From contig NZ_BMCT01000003.1 in NCBI RefSeq assembly GCF_014635325.1, positions 434,001-498,000 on the forward strand: a DNA stretch of 64,000 nucleotides, written 5' to 3'. This DNA is from Azorhizobium oxalatiphilum. GTDB taxonomy: Bacteria > Pseudomonadota > Alphaproteobacteria > Rhizobiales > Xanthobacteraceae. Shown piece after piece: positions 1-9,479 of this stretch (its first letter is position 1; every line of letters starts with the position of its first letter). The translations under genes and the position numbers were made by a program. Below the pieces are notes generated by a model. It was not told where the DNA came from. It saw only the letters and a list, made by a program, of their open reading frames with translations, and ran no database searches.

Positions 1-1
1 C

Positions 2-760
2 GATCTCGCGGCAAGCCGGAATGACTTTCGCGAGCAGGTCAACCTTTCCTCTCATGGAGCGATGTTCTCGTCGGCGGGGAGCACCACGCCCAAGGCCGGA
101 TATGTGGCCATGGATCAGGGGATGGAGAGCGCCGCCGTGATCGCCGACTGGGAGTTGGTGCTCATGGCCCGCCTGCTCAAGGCATTGGGCGGGCCGAACT
201 GGCGTCCGGAGCTGGTGGAACTGCCGCGGCGCCCGCCACGCGACTGCCGACCCTACAGGCGGGCCTTCGATTGTGCCCTCAGCTTCAATGCGGCCTTCGC
301 CACCATTCATTTCGATGCCGGCTTCGGCGAATGGAGATCCGCCTGCGCGGTTGCTTCCGCAAGACGTGAGGGGACCCTACTCACCCGCCGCGTGGGCGAG
401 GAGCTAGCGCTGTGCCTTTTCCATGGCGAAGACGGCTCGGCAGAGCGCGTCGCGCAAAAGCTCGGCATGTGCAGCCGTACCATGCAGCGCCAGCTCGAGT
501 TGTCGCAAGTGAGTTTTCGGACCATAGCCGATGGAGTGCGCTTCGGCACGGCCAAGCGCCTGTTACAGGACACGGATATGGAGCTGACCCAATTGGCCCT
601 GACGCTGGGCTATGCGGACATCTCGGTTCTCACCCGCGCCTTCACGAGGTGGGCCGGCGTATCCCCTTCGAGCTGGCGCGCCGGGCGCCGCTCCGCGCAT
701 GACCGCGCATCCGAGACGCAGCTCGACGCGTCGATGCCGCAGTGCGCGGGCGCGCGTTAG
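2..760 (+). CDS. AraC-family transcriptional regulator (5' end outside window)
   Basis: The reading frame is open from base 2, so the gene begins upstream of the window; about 252 residues are visible. The C-terminal 100 residues form an AraC-type double helix-turn-helix: a first HTH around the phrase AERVAQKLGMCSRTMQR and a second one of the form LTQLALTLGYADISVLTRAF followed by W-x-G-V-S-P-S-S-W-R. The N-terminal part fits the effector-binding half of the long (about 330-340 residue) AraC regulators with an arabinose-binding-like domain. An internal ATG at 62 exists but is not needed if the gene is simply truncated by the window. It ends nine bases before the stop of a convergent FUSC-like gene. 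The target is unknown; the decarboxylase/antiporter set at 1.6-8.8 kb is a possible one (inference). Confidence 0.85.
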   Translation, partial: DLAASRNDFREQVNLSSHGAMFSSAGSTTPKAGYVAMDQGMESAAVIADWELVLMARLLKALGGPNWRPELVELPRRPPRDCRPYRRAFDCALSFNAAFATIHFDAGFGEWRSACAVASARREGTLLTRRVGEELALCLFHGEDGSAERVAQKLGMCSRTMQRQLELSQVSFRTIADGVRFGTAKRLLQDTDMELTQLALTLGYADISVLTRAFTRWAGVSPSSWRAGRRSAHDRASETQLDASMPQCAGAR

Positions 761-768
761 AGCAGACA

Positions 769-1278
769 TCAGGGCGCGGGATCGACGCGATCGTAATTGA
801 CGAGTTTGGGCACGAGGCTCACCCCCCAGGCGACGAAAACACCGAGCAGCGTCTCCAAGATCCGGTCCATGGCGTAGGTCCACGCATCGCCCAAATGGTC
901 AAACAGGATAAGGCCGGCGATATAGCCTGCCACCTTGGCACCGTCCGCTACGTTCAATAGCTGACACATCACCATGGAAGCGAACACGCCCACGCCCACG
1001 GTATAAAGCCCTGCTCCGAAGGCTAGGCTGAGCGCCATGCCAATGGCCGCCCCGACGAGGGTCGCCGCAATCCGTATCAAACCGAGATGGCGTGAGATCT
1101 TCGGGGACAGGTCGGTGACGATCACCGCTGCCACGAAAGCATAGACCGGCTGCTCGAAATGGAGCGCCTTGGCGATCGGCAGCGTAATCGCCGCAGATAT
1201 CGCGACGCGCAGTGCGAGCTGTAAACCGACAATGGCCGCTGCCATGCGCTTGTCCGGAAGATGTAAGAAGGCATCCAT
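769..1278 (-). CDS. FUSC-family (aromatic acid exporter-like) inner-membrane protein
   Basis: A 169-residue protein made almost entirely of hydrophobic helices. It starts with a short cytoplasmic segment, then LQLALRVAISAAITLPIAKA and the phrase VYAFVAAVIVTDLSPK, and has a glycine/alanine-rich hairpin (ATLVGAAIGMALSLAFGAGL). This matches the fusaric-acid-resistance/aromatic acid exporter (FUSC) membrane half. Full exporters of the family are 350-700 residues, so this is a short, membrane-only version such as is found singly in many proteobacteria. It is transcribed away from the decarboxylase gene across a shared 307-bp upstream region. Substrate unknown. Confidence 0.65.
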   Translation of the reverse strand: MDAFLHLPDKRMAAAIVGLQLALRVAISAAITLPIAKALHFEQPVYAFVAAVIVTDLSPKISRHLGLIRIAATLVGAAIGMALSLAFGAGLYTVGVGVFASMVMCQLLNVADGAKVAGYIAGLILFDHLGDAWTYAMDRILETLLGVFVAWGVSLVPKLVNYDRVDPAP

Positions 1279-1585
1279 GAGACGGATGGCAAAAGCCCGG
1301 ACGAACCGGAAGGACGATTAGGCCCCTCATTTCTGCCGTGCGCTTTGCAATATGCGACAAATCACTGGATCAGCAAATTAAGTCTGGATTGTCGCGAAAG
1401 ATCAAGCAGACAGCTTGGCCCAAGGCCATCCTTGCCTACGGCCGGCGGCAAAGCCAATTGTGATCCTGTGATCATTCCATGGCGTGCCGTCTCAGGCCGC
1501 GCCTTTGGCGTTTCGTGCGCGTAGTCCAGGCCTCACTGGATGCGCGGGACACTGCGCCCGTCAGTTCCTGCTTCCGGAGACGATT
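1279..1585. promoter_or_regulatory. Divergent intergenic region with TGTGATC direct repeat
   Basis: The 307-bp gap lies between the divergently transcribed FUSC-like gene and the decarboxylase gene. It must hold both promoters. The only motif that stands out is a tandem TGTGATC at 1459-1465 and 1467-1473, one base apart, about 115 bp before the decarboxylase start. It could be a regulator site, but I recognise no specific operator. No -35/-10 pair was clear. Confidence 0.3.
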
Positions 1586-4288
1586 ATGACGGAAACGGCA
1601 CCCGTGCAGATCGACGCCTTTTTCATTCTGCATTCGGCCCGAGCCGACCATTGGCGCGGTGCGCTGAACGCAGCCGAGAGCTGGCATCGCGGAGAATCCG
1701 GCGCGGCGGATGTGCAGGCATCCCTGGCCGAAGTGAAGATCATCGAGGAATTCCATGCCTTTCCCGGTACAGCGGTCATGGCGCGGCTGGACCAGACCAT
1801 CGCTTCCGGGGATGCGCGGGCCACGGCGAACCTGATCCGGCGGATTTCCGAGGCCATCGTTACCCGCCACGAACATGCTGACAGCATGGGGACTAGTGGC
1901 ACCGACTCCGAAGCGTTCGAGGACCTGCTGCCCGTTTCGCTGGTCGGCGGGGCGCGCCGGCGCCCGTCGTTCGAGACCCTGTTCGTCACCGCCCAGCCGC
2001 CCTCCCGGTGGGGCGCCATGAGCGAGGAGATCCGGCAGCTCCGCCGACGCGAGGACCTGTTCGAATACGACGCCGTGTTCGTCGGCTCCTTCGAGGATGC
2101 GGTGTGCGCGGCCATCGTCAATCCGCGCATCGCGGCGGTGGTGACCACCGACGACATGGCTTATCGCTCGCGCCACGATGCGCCGGTGCTGCGCTCGCTG
2201 CTCGATCCGATCCTGAAATATGCCGGCGGCCTGGCCTCCGGCATCGACCTGTCACGGGTGCTCAAGACTATCCGTCCGGAGCTGGACCTCTATGTGCTGT
2301 CGGACCGGAACATCGAGGCACTGGCGGGGCAGGAAGGCGGCAACTACGCCCGCCGCATCTTCTATGCGGTGGAGGAGCCGCTGGAGCTGCATCTGGCCAT
2401 TCTCGAAGGCATCGCCGCGCGCTACGAGACGCCCTTCTTCGACAATCTGAAGCGTTATGCCCAGAGGCCGGTGGGCACCTTCCATGCGCTGCCCATCGCG
2501 CGCGGCAAGTCGGTGTTCGCGTCCGACTGGATCAGCGACATGGGAGAGTTCTACGGCATCAACCTGTTCCTGGCGGAGAGCAGCGCCACCACCGGCGGGC
2601 TGGACAGCCTGCTGGAGCCCACCGGCAACATCAAGAAGGCGCAGGAATATGCGGCCAGGGCCTTTGGTGCAGATCACGTCTTCTTCGTCACCAATGGCAC
2701 TTCCACCAGCAACAAGATGGTGGTGCAAGCCCTGATCAAGCCGGGCGACATCGCCATCGTGGATCGCAACTGCCACAAGTCGCACCATTACGGCATGGTG
2801 CTCAGCGGCGGGCAGCCGCTCTATGTCGAGGCGTTTCCGCTGACCCGCTATTCGATGTACGGCGCGGTGCCGCTGGCCGAGATCAAGCGCGCCATGCTGG
2901 CGCTGCGGGACGAGGGACGTCTGGACAGGCTGCGCCTGCTGGACCTGACCAACTGCACTTTCGACGGGCACATGTACAACACCCGGCGGGTGATGGAGGA
3001 ATGCCTGGCCATCAAGCCGGACCTCATCTTCCTGTGGGACGAGGCATGGTCCGGATTCGCCCACTGGTCGCCGTTCCTACGCCCGCGCACGGCCATGGGC
3101 GCGGCGGCCGCCATCGAGGAGTGGATGGCCTCCGACGAGGCGGTTGCGGCCTATGAGCAGCAACAGGCGGAGCTGGGCGAGGCGCCGTCCACCGATCTTC
3201 TGCTGGAAACCCGGCTGGTGCCCGATCCGCGCAAGATCCGGCTGCGGGTGTACCAGACCAACTCTACCCACAAGTCCATGTCGGCGATCCGGCAGGGGTC
3301 CATGGTGCTCGTCCACGACGTGGACTTCGCGCATGTGGAAAGCCAGTTCCACGAGGCGGTCTTCACCCACGCCTCCACCAGCCCCAACCAGCAGCTGATC
3401 GCCAGCCTCGACGTGGCCCGGCGGCAGATGGAGCTGGAAGGCTACGGGCTGGTGATGAATGCCATCTCCATCGCCCTGAAGATCCGCACTGCGGTCAACA
3501 GGCATCCCCTCATTTCCCGCTACTTCCGGATCCTGGGGGCCGACGAGCTTATTCCGGCCGAGTTCCGGCCGTCCGGCTTCACCGATTTCCTGTCGCCCGG
3601 CGTGACCTGGGGCAACATCGCCAAGGCCATGCGTGAGGATGAATTCTACCTCGATCCCACCCGCATGACGCTGGTGTGCGGCACCGCCGGCTTCGACGGC
3701 ACGCAGTTCAAGGGCATCCTCGCCAATCGCTACAACATCCAGGTCAACAAGACCTCGCGCAACTCCGTACTGTTCCAGTCGAACATCAACAACACCCGCA
3801 GCGACATCGCCCATCTGGTACGCGTGCTGGTGGAGATCGCGTCCGAGATCGACGCGCGGCTGCGCAGCGGCGGGGGCGGCGTGCGGGAGGCGTTCGACGC
3901 CCGGGTGAAGTCGCTCATGGAGGACGTGCCTGACCTGCCCAACTTCAGCCGCTTCCACGACGCCTTCCGCGGCAATGCCGGCGAGATGACAGGCGAGGGC
4001 GATATGCGCACCGCCTTCTACGGCGCCTATGACGAGGCCGGCTGTGAATATGTGCGGCTGGCGAGCCCGGAGATCGACTCCCGGCTGGAGAGCGGCCCGG
4101 ACCTCGTGTCCGCCAACTTCGTCATTCCCTACCCGCCGGGCTTCCCGATCATGGTCCCCGGGCAGGTGCTCACGCGTGAGACCATCGACTTCATGCGCAA
4201 GCTCGATGTGAAGGAGATCCACGGCTACGAGGCGGCGCGCGGGCTGAAGCTGCTGCGGGCCGACGTCCTCGGCAATCCGGTTAACTGA
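1586..4288 (+). CDS. Orn/Lys/Arg-type PLP-dependent decarboxylase
   Basis: A 900-residue fold-type I PLP enzyme of the ornithine/lysine/arginine decarboxylase family. The start at 1586 is chosen because CCGGAGA lies 6-11 bases upstream; a frame-open ATG at 1484 lacks such a site. The first 270 residues resemble the wing/receiver-like domain of the family. The catalytic core has the FFVTNGTSTSNKMV region, LIFLWDEAWSGF (PLP-binding Asp) and QTNSTHKSMSAIRQGS, whose Lys is the Schiff-base residue. A large C-terminal domain follows. The exact substrate (lysine, arginine, ornithine or another acid) cannot be read from sequence. Directly downstream, 13 bases away, are two AspT-type antiporters, so a substrate/product exchange cycle that consumes a proton by decarboxylation is likely (inference from AspD/AspT-type systems). 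Confidence 0.88.
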   Translation: MTETAPVQIDAFFILHSARADHWRGALNAAESWHRGESGAADVQASLAEVKIIEEFHAFPGTAVMARLDQTIASGDARATANLIRRISEAIVTRHEHADSMGTSGTDSEAFEDLLPVSLVGGARRRPSFETLFVTAQPPSRWGAMSEEIRQLRRREDLFEYDAVFVGSFEDAVCAAIVNPRIAAVVTTDDMAYRSRHDAPVLRSLLDPILKYAGGLASGIDLSRVLKTIRPELDLYVLSDRNIEALAGQEGGNYARRIFYAVEEPLELHLAILEGIAARYETPFFDNLKRYAQRPVGTFHALPIARGKSVFASDWISDMGEFYGINLFLAESSATTGGLDSLLEPTGNIKKAQEYAARAFGADHVFFVTNGTSTSNKMVVQALIKPGDIAIVDRNCHKSHHYGMVLSGGQPLYVEAFPLTRYSMYGAVPLAEIKRAMLALRDEGRLDRLRLLDLTNCTFDGHMYNTRRVMEECLAIKPDLIFLWDEAWSGFAHWSPFLRPRTAMGAAAAIEEWMASDEAVAAYEQQQAELGEAPSTDLLLETRLVPDPRKIRLRVYQTNSTHKSMSAIRQGSMVLVHDVDFAHVESQFHEAVFTHASTSPNQQLIASLDVARRQMELEGYGLVMNAISIALKIRTAVNRHPLISRYFRILGADELIPAEFRPSGFTDFLSPGVTWGNIAKAMREDEFYLDPTRMTLVCGTAGFDGTQFKGILANRYNIQVNKTSRNSVLFQSNINNTRSDIAHLVRVLVEIASEIDARLRSGGGGVREAFDARVKSLMEDVPDLPNFSRFHDAFRGNAGEMTGEGDMRTAFYGAYDEAGCEYVRLASPEIDSRLESGPDLVSANFVIPYPPGFPIMVPGQVLTRETIDFMRKLDVKEIHGYEAARGLKLLRADVLGNPVN

Positions 4289-4301
4289 GAGGGGCGACGC
4301 G

Positions 4302-6002
4302 ATGTCCGCATTCTTCCACTTCCTAGCCGCGAACCCCTACATCCTGCTGTTCTTCACCGTCGGCTTCGCGGTCTGGCTGGGCCGCCAGAGCATCGGCGGA
4401 TACGGCCTCGGCATGGTGGCGTCCGCCATCATCATCGGCTGCGGCCTGTCGGTCTGGGCGTCGAGCTACGGGGCTAAGCTGGAGCTCAACAACTTCACAA
4501 AATCCATGTTCTATTACCTGTTCATGTATGGCGTCGGGTTGCGTGTCGGCCCGTCCTTCGTCAACAGCCTCGGTGGCGATGGCCTGAAGTTCACCGGCCT
4601 CGCGGTGGTGAGCTGCGTAATCGGCCTCGTGCTGGTGGTTGTGGGGGCCAAGCTGTTCGACCTGCCGGCCGGCGCGGCGGGCGGCATGCTCGCGGGATCG
4701 CAGACCATGTCGGCGGCCATCGGTTCAGCGGAGGAGGCGGTGAACTCGGGCGTCATCGCGCTGCCGCCGGGCTCCTCGCCCCAGCAGGTCTCCTCCATGA
4801 TCGCGCTGTCCTACGGCATCACCTACATCTGGGGCACCGTGGGCATCATCCTCATCACTAAATATCTGCCTGGCTGGTGGGGTGTGGATGCGCGCAAGGC
4901 GGCGCAGCAGTATGAGACGGAGCACGGCGTCGCCAGCGGCGATGCGCCGACCCTGTCCGCCTGGATGCCCGGAGCAGTCCGTGCCTACCGGCTGGAAAAC
5001 CCCGAATGGTCCGGAAAGACCGTGGGCTCGCTGCTCTCGAGCAATCCCGAGTATCGGGTGGTGAACGTGGTGAGGGGCGGTCACCGAGAGGAACTGTCAG
5101 ACGATCTCGTCTTGCGTAGCGGCGATATCATCGCCCTCGGCGGTCGTCGCGAGACCATGACGGAGAAGATGGGGCTTATCGGTCCGGAAGTGTCCGACAG
5201 GCTCGCGCTGGATGTTCCGCTGGATCAGGCAGAAGTGCTGGTCACCAACAAGGAGGTGCTCAAGCTCACGCAGCAGGAGATGCGCCGCCTTCCCGACGTC
5301 AATCAGGTGCAGGTGGTGAAGTTGGAGCGGGCCGGCGTGCCCATTCCGATCGGCACCAACACCAAGCTCCAACGCATGGACATCGTCACGCTGGTCGGCC
5401 TGAAGAGCGCGGTCAGCCATGTGGGGGCGCTGTTCGGCCGCGTGGTGCGCCCCAGCACCGCAACAGACCTGTTCACGCTCTCCGTGGGCATGATCCTGGG
5501 CTTCCTGATCGGTGCCATCCAGTTCCCGGCCTTCGGCGCCTCCGTGGGCCTGGGCAATGCCGGCGGGCTGCTGGTCTCGGGCGTCATCATCTCCTCACTG
5601 GCATCCCGCCTTCGCTTCTTCGGCAACACGCCGAACGCGGCGCGGAACATCCTCGAGGACCTGGGGCTGGTGGTGTTCGTTGCCATCGTTGGCATCAATG
5701 CGGGCAACTCACTGCTGGCGCAGCTCACCGGCGTCATTGCGCTCAAGATCTTCATCGTGGGCTTCATCGCCTGCTCCATCCCGCCTGTGATCGTGTGGGC
5801 GATCGGCTATCACGTGTTCAAGATGAACCCGGCGGTGCTCATGGGCGGTGTCGCCGGCGCGCGCAGCCATTCCGGCCCCTGCCGCGAGGCGGCGGTGGAG
5901 ATACAGAGCAACGTGCCCTGGATCGGCTTCCCGGTGGCTTACGCCGTCTCGGGCGTCCTGCTGACCATCTTCGGCTACTTCGCGATGGTCCTCGCGCAAT
6001 AA
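4302..6002 (+). CDS. AspT-type aspartate:alanine exchanger family antiporter (copy 1)
   Basis: A 566-residue inner-membrane protein of the Aae/AspT family (TC 2.A.81). It shows the family's layout: about five N-terminal membrane helices (YILLFFTVGFAVWLGRQSIG..., ending with the small-residue segment GAAGGMLAGSQTMSAAIGSA), a central cytoplasmic region with two TrkA-C/RCK_C-like modules (VRAYRLENPEWSGKTVGSL; LALDVPLDQAEVLVTNKEV), and a second membrane half (LFTLSVGMILGFLIGAIQFP to the C-terminus). The loop MGGVAGARSHSGPCREAAVE near the end corresponds to the family's GAxAGAxT substrate-pathway signature but reads ARSHSGPCREA, a divergence from copy 2. It likely exchanges the decarboxylase substrate and product. 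GAGGGGCGACGCG precedes the ATG. Confidence 0.85.
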   Translation: MSAFFHFLAANPYILLFFTVGFAVWLGRQSIGGYGLGMVASAIIIGCGLSVWASSYGAKLELNNFTKSMFYYLFMYGVGLRVGPSFVNSLGGDGLKFTGLAVVSCVIGLVLVVVGAKLFDLPAGAAGGMLAGSQTMSAAIGSAEEAVNSGVIALPPGSSPQQVSSMIALSYGITYIWGTVGIILITKYLPGWWGVDARKAAQQYETEHGVASGDAPTLSAWMPGAVRAYRLENPEWSGKTVGSLLSSNPEYRVVNVVRGGHREELSDDLVLRSGDIIALGGRRETMTEKMGLIGPEVSDRLALDVPLDQAEVLVTNKEVLKLTQQEMRRLPDVNQVQVVKLERAGVPIPIGTNTKLQRMDIVTLVGLKSAVSHVGALFGRVVRPSTATDLFTLSVGMILGFLIGAIQFPAFGASVGLGNAGGLLVSGVIISSLASRLRFFGNTPNAARNILEDLGLVVFVAIVGINAGNSLLAQLTGVIALKIFIVGFIACSIPPVIVWAIGYHVFKMNPAVLMGGVAGARSHSGPCREAAVEIQSNVPWIGFPVAYAVSGVLLTIFGYFAMVLAQ

Positions 6003-6062
6003 CACCACGGACAGCCAACAAGTCCTGCGGCGGGCCAACCCGTCGCAGGAGGGGGCGGAACC

Positions 6063-7754
6063 ATGGACTATGTCACCTGGGCATTACGCGAGAACCCGGA
6101 ACTCGCGATCTTTCTGGCCGTCGCGCTTGGCTTCCTGATCGGCCGCATCCGTTTCGGGAGCTTCAGCCTCGGTATCGTGGTCGGGTCGCTGCTGGCCGGC
6201 GTCGTCATCGGCCAACTGGACATCCGCGTCCCGGGCGTGGTGAAGGGCGTCTTCTTCAACCTCTTCCTGTTCACGACCGGCTATAAGGTTGGCCCTCAGT
6301 TCTTCCGAGGGCTGAAGGGCGATGCGATGCCGCAACTGGTCCTCACCGTGGTCATCTGCGTCTCCTGTCTCCTGACCTCGTTCATCGCCGCAAAGCTGCT
6401 CGGCTACGACATCGGCACCGCCGCCGGACTGCTCGCAGGCGCATTCTCGGAATCCACGGTGATCGGTACGGCCGGCGATGCAATCGGTCGTCTCGATCTC
6501 CCGCTTGAGGAGCGCACACGTCTGCTCAACAACATCCCCGTTGCCTATGCCGTGACGTATCTGATCGGGACAGCCGCGCTGGTCTGGTTCATCCCGACAA
6601 TCGGTCCCAGGCTGATGGGCGCGGACCTGTTGGTCGAGGCCGCACGGGTCCGGCAATCAGGGGCGGAGAAGGAGCGGGTTCCCGACGGTCTTCTCTCCGC
6701 TGCCCGTCCTTTCGACGTACGGGCCTATCGCCTGACCGACGCGCGCGTGTTCGGAAGGACCATTGCCGAGGTGGAGGCCATGGCATCTCCCGCCAGGGTT
6801 TATGTCATGCGGCTACGCCGAGGCGACGAGATCATGGACGCGGCTCCCGGTGTGGTGCTGAGAGAAGGAGACGTCATCGCACTCATCGGAAGGCACGAGT
6901 CTCATACGGCACGCGCCGATGCCATGGGGCCGGAAGTCAGCGATCCGGGGCTGCTGGATCTGCCCGTGGCAACGCTGGACGTCATCGTCACGAAGACGGA
7001 AGTCGCCGGACGGACAATCGAGGACCTCGCCGGAAGGGATTTCGCCCGCGGCGTCTTCCTTGCAAAGCTGCGTCGCGCGGGCCTGGAAATACCGGTTGCG
7101 CGGCAGACCCGCCTGGACCGGGGCGACGTCATGACTCTGATCGGCGCGGTACCAGACGTCGAGCGCGCGGCACAAGCCATAGGCTATGCGGACCGGCCGA
7201 CTGCGGCGACCGACATGATCTTCGTCGGCGTGGGCATCTTCCTCGGGGGCCTTCTGGGCCTGCTCTCGGTGGTCGTCGCAGGCGTACCCATCACGCTCAC
7301 CGTGAGCGGAGGGGCGCTCGTGATGGGGTTGGTTTTCGGCTGGCTTCGCAGTGTCTATCCCGTCTTCGGCCGCATACCGGAAGCTGCGGTCTGGATCTTC
7401 GATACTCTCGGCCTGTGCATGTTCATCAGCATCGTGGGCATCGGGGCAGGTCCCGGTTTCATGGCGGGCCTGGAGAAGACCGGACCGAGCTTGATACTGG
7501 TGGGCCTCACATCGGCGCTGCTGCCCCACACCGTCGGCATTCTGTTCGGTCGTTACGTGCTGCGCATGAACCCCCTGATCGTGCTGGGCACCTGCGCGGG
7601 CGCAGGAACGATCACTGCGGCCCTTCGCGCTGTTCAGGACAAGGCTCAAAGCAGCTACCCGGCGCTGGGCTACACGGTGCCCTATGCGGTGGGAAACATC
7701 CTGCTTACGGCCTGGGGGCCGGTGCTGGTGGCGATGATGTGGGTCTCACGATGA
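6063..7754 (+). CDS. AspT-type antiporter (copy 2)
   Basis: A 563-residue paralogue of the preceding antiporter with the same helix-RCK_C-RCK_C-helix design. The N-terminal half has FLAVALGFLIGRIRFGSFSL and the AGAFSESTVIGTAGDAIGRL loop; the C-terminal half ends with GTCAGAGTITAALRAVQDKA and AVGNILLTAWGPVLVA, close to canonical AspT. It begins 60 bp after copy 1 with a strong GGAGGGGGCGGA ribosome site. A pair of adjacent AspT proteins suggests a heterodimer or two exchangers with different substrates. Its stop codon overlaps an ATG (ATGA at 7751), though the next gene more likely starts at 7784. Confidence 0.85.
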   Translation: MDYVTWALRENPELAIFLAVALGFLIGRIRFGSFSLGIVVGSLLAGVVIGQLDIRVPGVVKGVFFNLFLFTTGYKVGPQFFRGLKGDAMPQLVLTVVICVSCLLTSFIAAKLLGYDIGTAAGLLAGAFSESTVIGTAGDAIGRLDLPLEERTRLLNNIPVAYAVTYLIGTAALVWFIPTIGPRLMGADLLVEAARVRQSGAEKERVPDGLLSAARPFDVRAYRLTDARVFGRTIAEVEAMASPARVYVMRLRRGDEIMDAAPGVVLREGDVIALIGRHESHTARADAMGPEVSDPGLLDLPVATLDVIVTKTEVAGRTIEDLAGRDFARGVFLAKLRRAGLEIPVARQTRLDRGDVMTLIGAVPDVERAAQAIGYADRPTAATDMIFVGVGIFLGGLLGLLSVVVAGVPITLTVSGGALVMGLVFGWLRSVYPVFGRIPEAAVWIFDTLGLCMFISIVGIGAGPGFMAGLEKTGPSLILVGLTSALLPHTVGILFGRYVLRMNPLIVLGTCAGAGTITAALRAVQDKAQSSYPALGYTVPYAVGNILLTAWGPVLVAMMWVSR

Positions 7755-7783
7755 AATCCGTAGCGAGCAAACCGGAGGGTCGG

Positions 7784-8203
7784 ATGAAGATGCACAGTTG
7801 GATTGCGGTAGCGGGGGCCCTGGCTCTCGCCAGCACGAGCGCACAGGCCCAGACCATGAGCTACCGGGAAGCCGGTGCGCTCCTGGCAAAAAGCTGTGGT
7901 CCCGACATCAGGAAATACTGCGGGACCGTCAATCTCGGCAGCGGAAAGCTCATCGGTTGTCTCGATACCAATGCCGGCAAGGTGGCCGCCAAGTGCAAGA
8001 CCGACTTCGTGGCTGTAAAGGCATCTCTCGCCAAGCGAGCGATGGCGCAGCAAGCCATCTTCAAGCTGTGCAATGCGGATGCAGCACGCTTTTGCCAGGG
8101 CATCGTGCCCGGTGACGGCAATCTCATCTCCTGTCTTGTGGAAGCCTCCAAGGCGGTGAGCAAGCCGTGCAATCAGACCATAACCGATGCTGGTTGGCGT
8201 TGA
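7784..8203 (+). CDS. Secreted cysteine-rich-repeat protein
   Basis: A 139-residue exported protein. It starts MKMHSWIAVAGALALASTSA and has an AQA cleavage site, after GGAGGG at the right spacing; an ATG at 7751 is the alternative start. The mature part contains two copies of a six-cysteine-type repeat (C-GPDIRKY-C-G-x-V-NLGSGKLIGCL... and C-NADAARF-C-QGIVPGDGNLISCL...), the Cys-rich (Golgi/FGFR1-type, PF00839-like) repeat widespread in alphaproteobacterial periplasmic proteins. Molecular role is unknown. Position at the end of the decarboxylase/antiporter set and before an OmpA-domain protein suggests an envelope function. Confidence 0.75.
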   Translation: MKMHSWIAVAGALALASTSAQAQTMSYREAGALLAKSCGPDIRKYCGTVNLGSGKLIGCLDTNAGKVAAKCKTDFVAVKASLAKRAMAQQAIFKLCNADAARFCQGIVPGDGNLISCLVEASKAVSKPCNQTITDAGWR

Positions 8204-8235
8204 GCCGCCGAACCCGAACAGGAAGGATCATTCCG

Positions 8236-8832
8236 ATGACGTGGTTTGCAGTCCGTGGCGCCTCTCTCGCGGCACTCGTCCTGTGCCTGACGGCGATCGG
8301 CGGCGGCGCCAGCGCGCAGACGGATCTGTCCAATGCACAGATCGTCCAAGGACTTCAGAATCTGACCCAGGACGCTCCTGCGGTGACCGCCGCCAGCCTG
8401 CGACAGGCGGCCCTGGATCGCGCGACCATGCATTCCGGGCCTGCCTCGCAGCGCCCGCCTTTGGCGATCCAGCTGGATAAGCTGGCTCAGATCAACGTAC
8501 AGATTCAGTTCAAGTTGAACTCTGCGATCATCCTTCCTGAAAGTTATGCCACCATCGGCTCCGTCGCTGATGCCCTGCATAATCCGGTGCTCCTGGGCTA
8601 CAAGTTCATCATCACGGGAAACACCGACACCACTGGTACGCGCCAGACCAATCTGAAGCTCAGCCAGGAGCGGGCGGATGCCGTGATGGAGGCGCTGACC
8701 ACCACATTCAATGTCAATCCGGCGCGTCTGGAGGCAGTGGGCCTCGGCGAAGAGGCGCTGCTGGACAGCAAGAACTCCGAAAACCCCATCAATCGCCGAG
8801 TTCAGATTTTTAATGTCGGGCCGCTCAGATGA
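8236..8832 (+). CDS. OmpA-family C-terminal-domain protein
   Basis: A 198-residue exported protein with an N-terminal signal peptide (hydrophobic LAALVLCLTAIGGG, then ASA). Residues about 85-195 form an OmpA-C/peptidoglycan-binding domain: INVQIQFKLNSAIILPES, then FIITGNTDTTGTRQTNLKLS-QERADAV and NRRVQIF. It is therefore predicted to sit in the periplasm or outer membrane and to bind peptidoglycan. AGGAAGGA precedes the ATG. It is 32 bp behind the Cys-rich protein and looks like the last gene of that transcription unit. Confidence 0.82.
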   Translation: MTWFAVRGASLAALVLCLTAIGGGASAQTDLSNAQIVQGLQNLTQDAPAVTAASLRQAALDRATMHSGPASQRPPLAIQLDKLAQINVQIQFKLNSAIILPESYATIGSVADALHNPVLLGYKFIITGNTDTTGTRQTNLKLSQERADAVMEALTTTFNVNPARLEAVGLGEEALLDSKNSENPINRRVQIFNVGPLR

Positions 8833-9479
8833 GGCGCAACTCGGTCGTGAACCCATAAACGGCGGACCTCCGATTAGGGTGGAATAGCCGTCTCCCGTCG
8901 GCCGCCGTCGCTACGTCTCCTTCGCGCTCCATACCGGAGTTTAGACACGCGCTTGGCAAGATCCGTTTCCGGCGCAATGCAGCCGTTGCCGACTATCCAA
9001 GATTGACTCGTTGGAGACGTTCAGAAGGGCCAACTCGGGTAGTGCGGTATGGATGCTACACTGCGCCGAACACGGTGATGACGAACATCACATGCTGCAG
9101 CGTGATGAACTCGCCCATCACCGGGACGCCTGCGGCCGCCAACCGCAGATCTCGCGACCGACGGCATTGTTGGCCTTGTTTCTGTCGAATGGTGTCGTCT
9201 CTGTTCGGCGCCGGACCACTTCCCGGGCTGGTACTTGCCCCCGGCCCGATGTAGGCGCCGCTGGAGCCCCTGGACAGCTCGCTGAGCAGCCAGCGGCGCA
9301 AACGCGCAAGGCGGATGGGGTGTAGGGCAGACTCAACTTTTCAATTGCGGATGCGTGCGCGGTGGTCCCCCGCCGGTGCGTCGCTCCCAGAGCTCCAGAC
9401 TTTTGACCCACCCCACCCTACGAGAGGGGCGCCCCAGGATCTCTCCTCGGCCGGCCTCTCGATCGCGGAAAGTCGCCAA

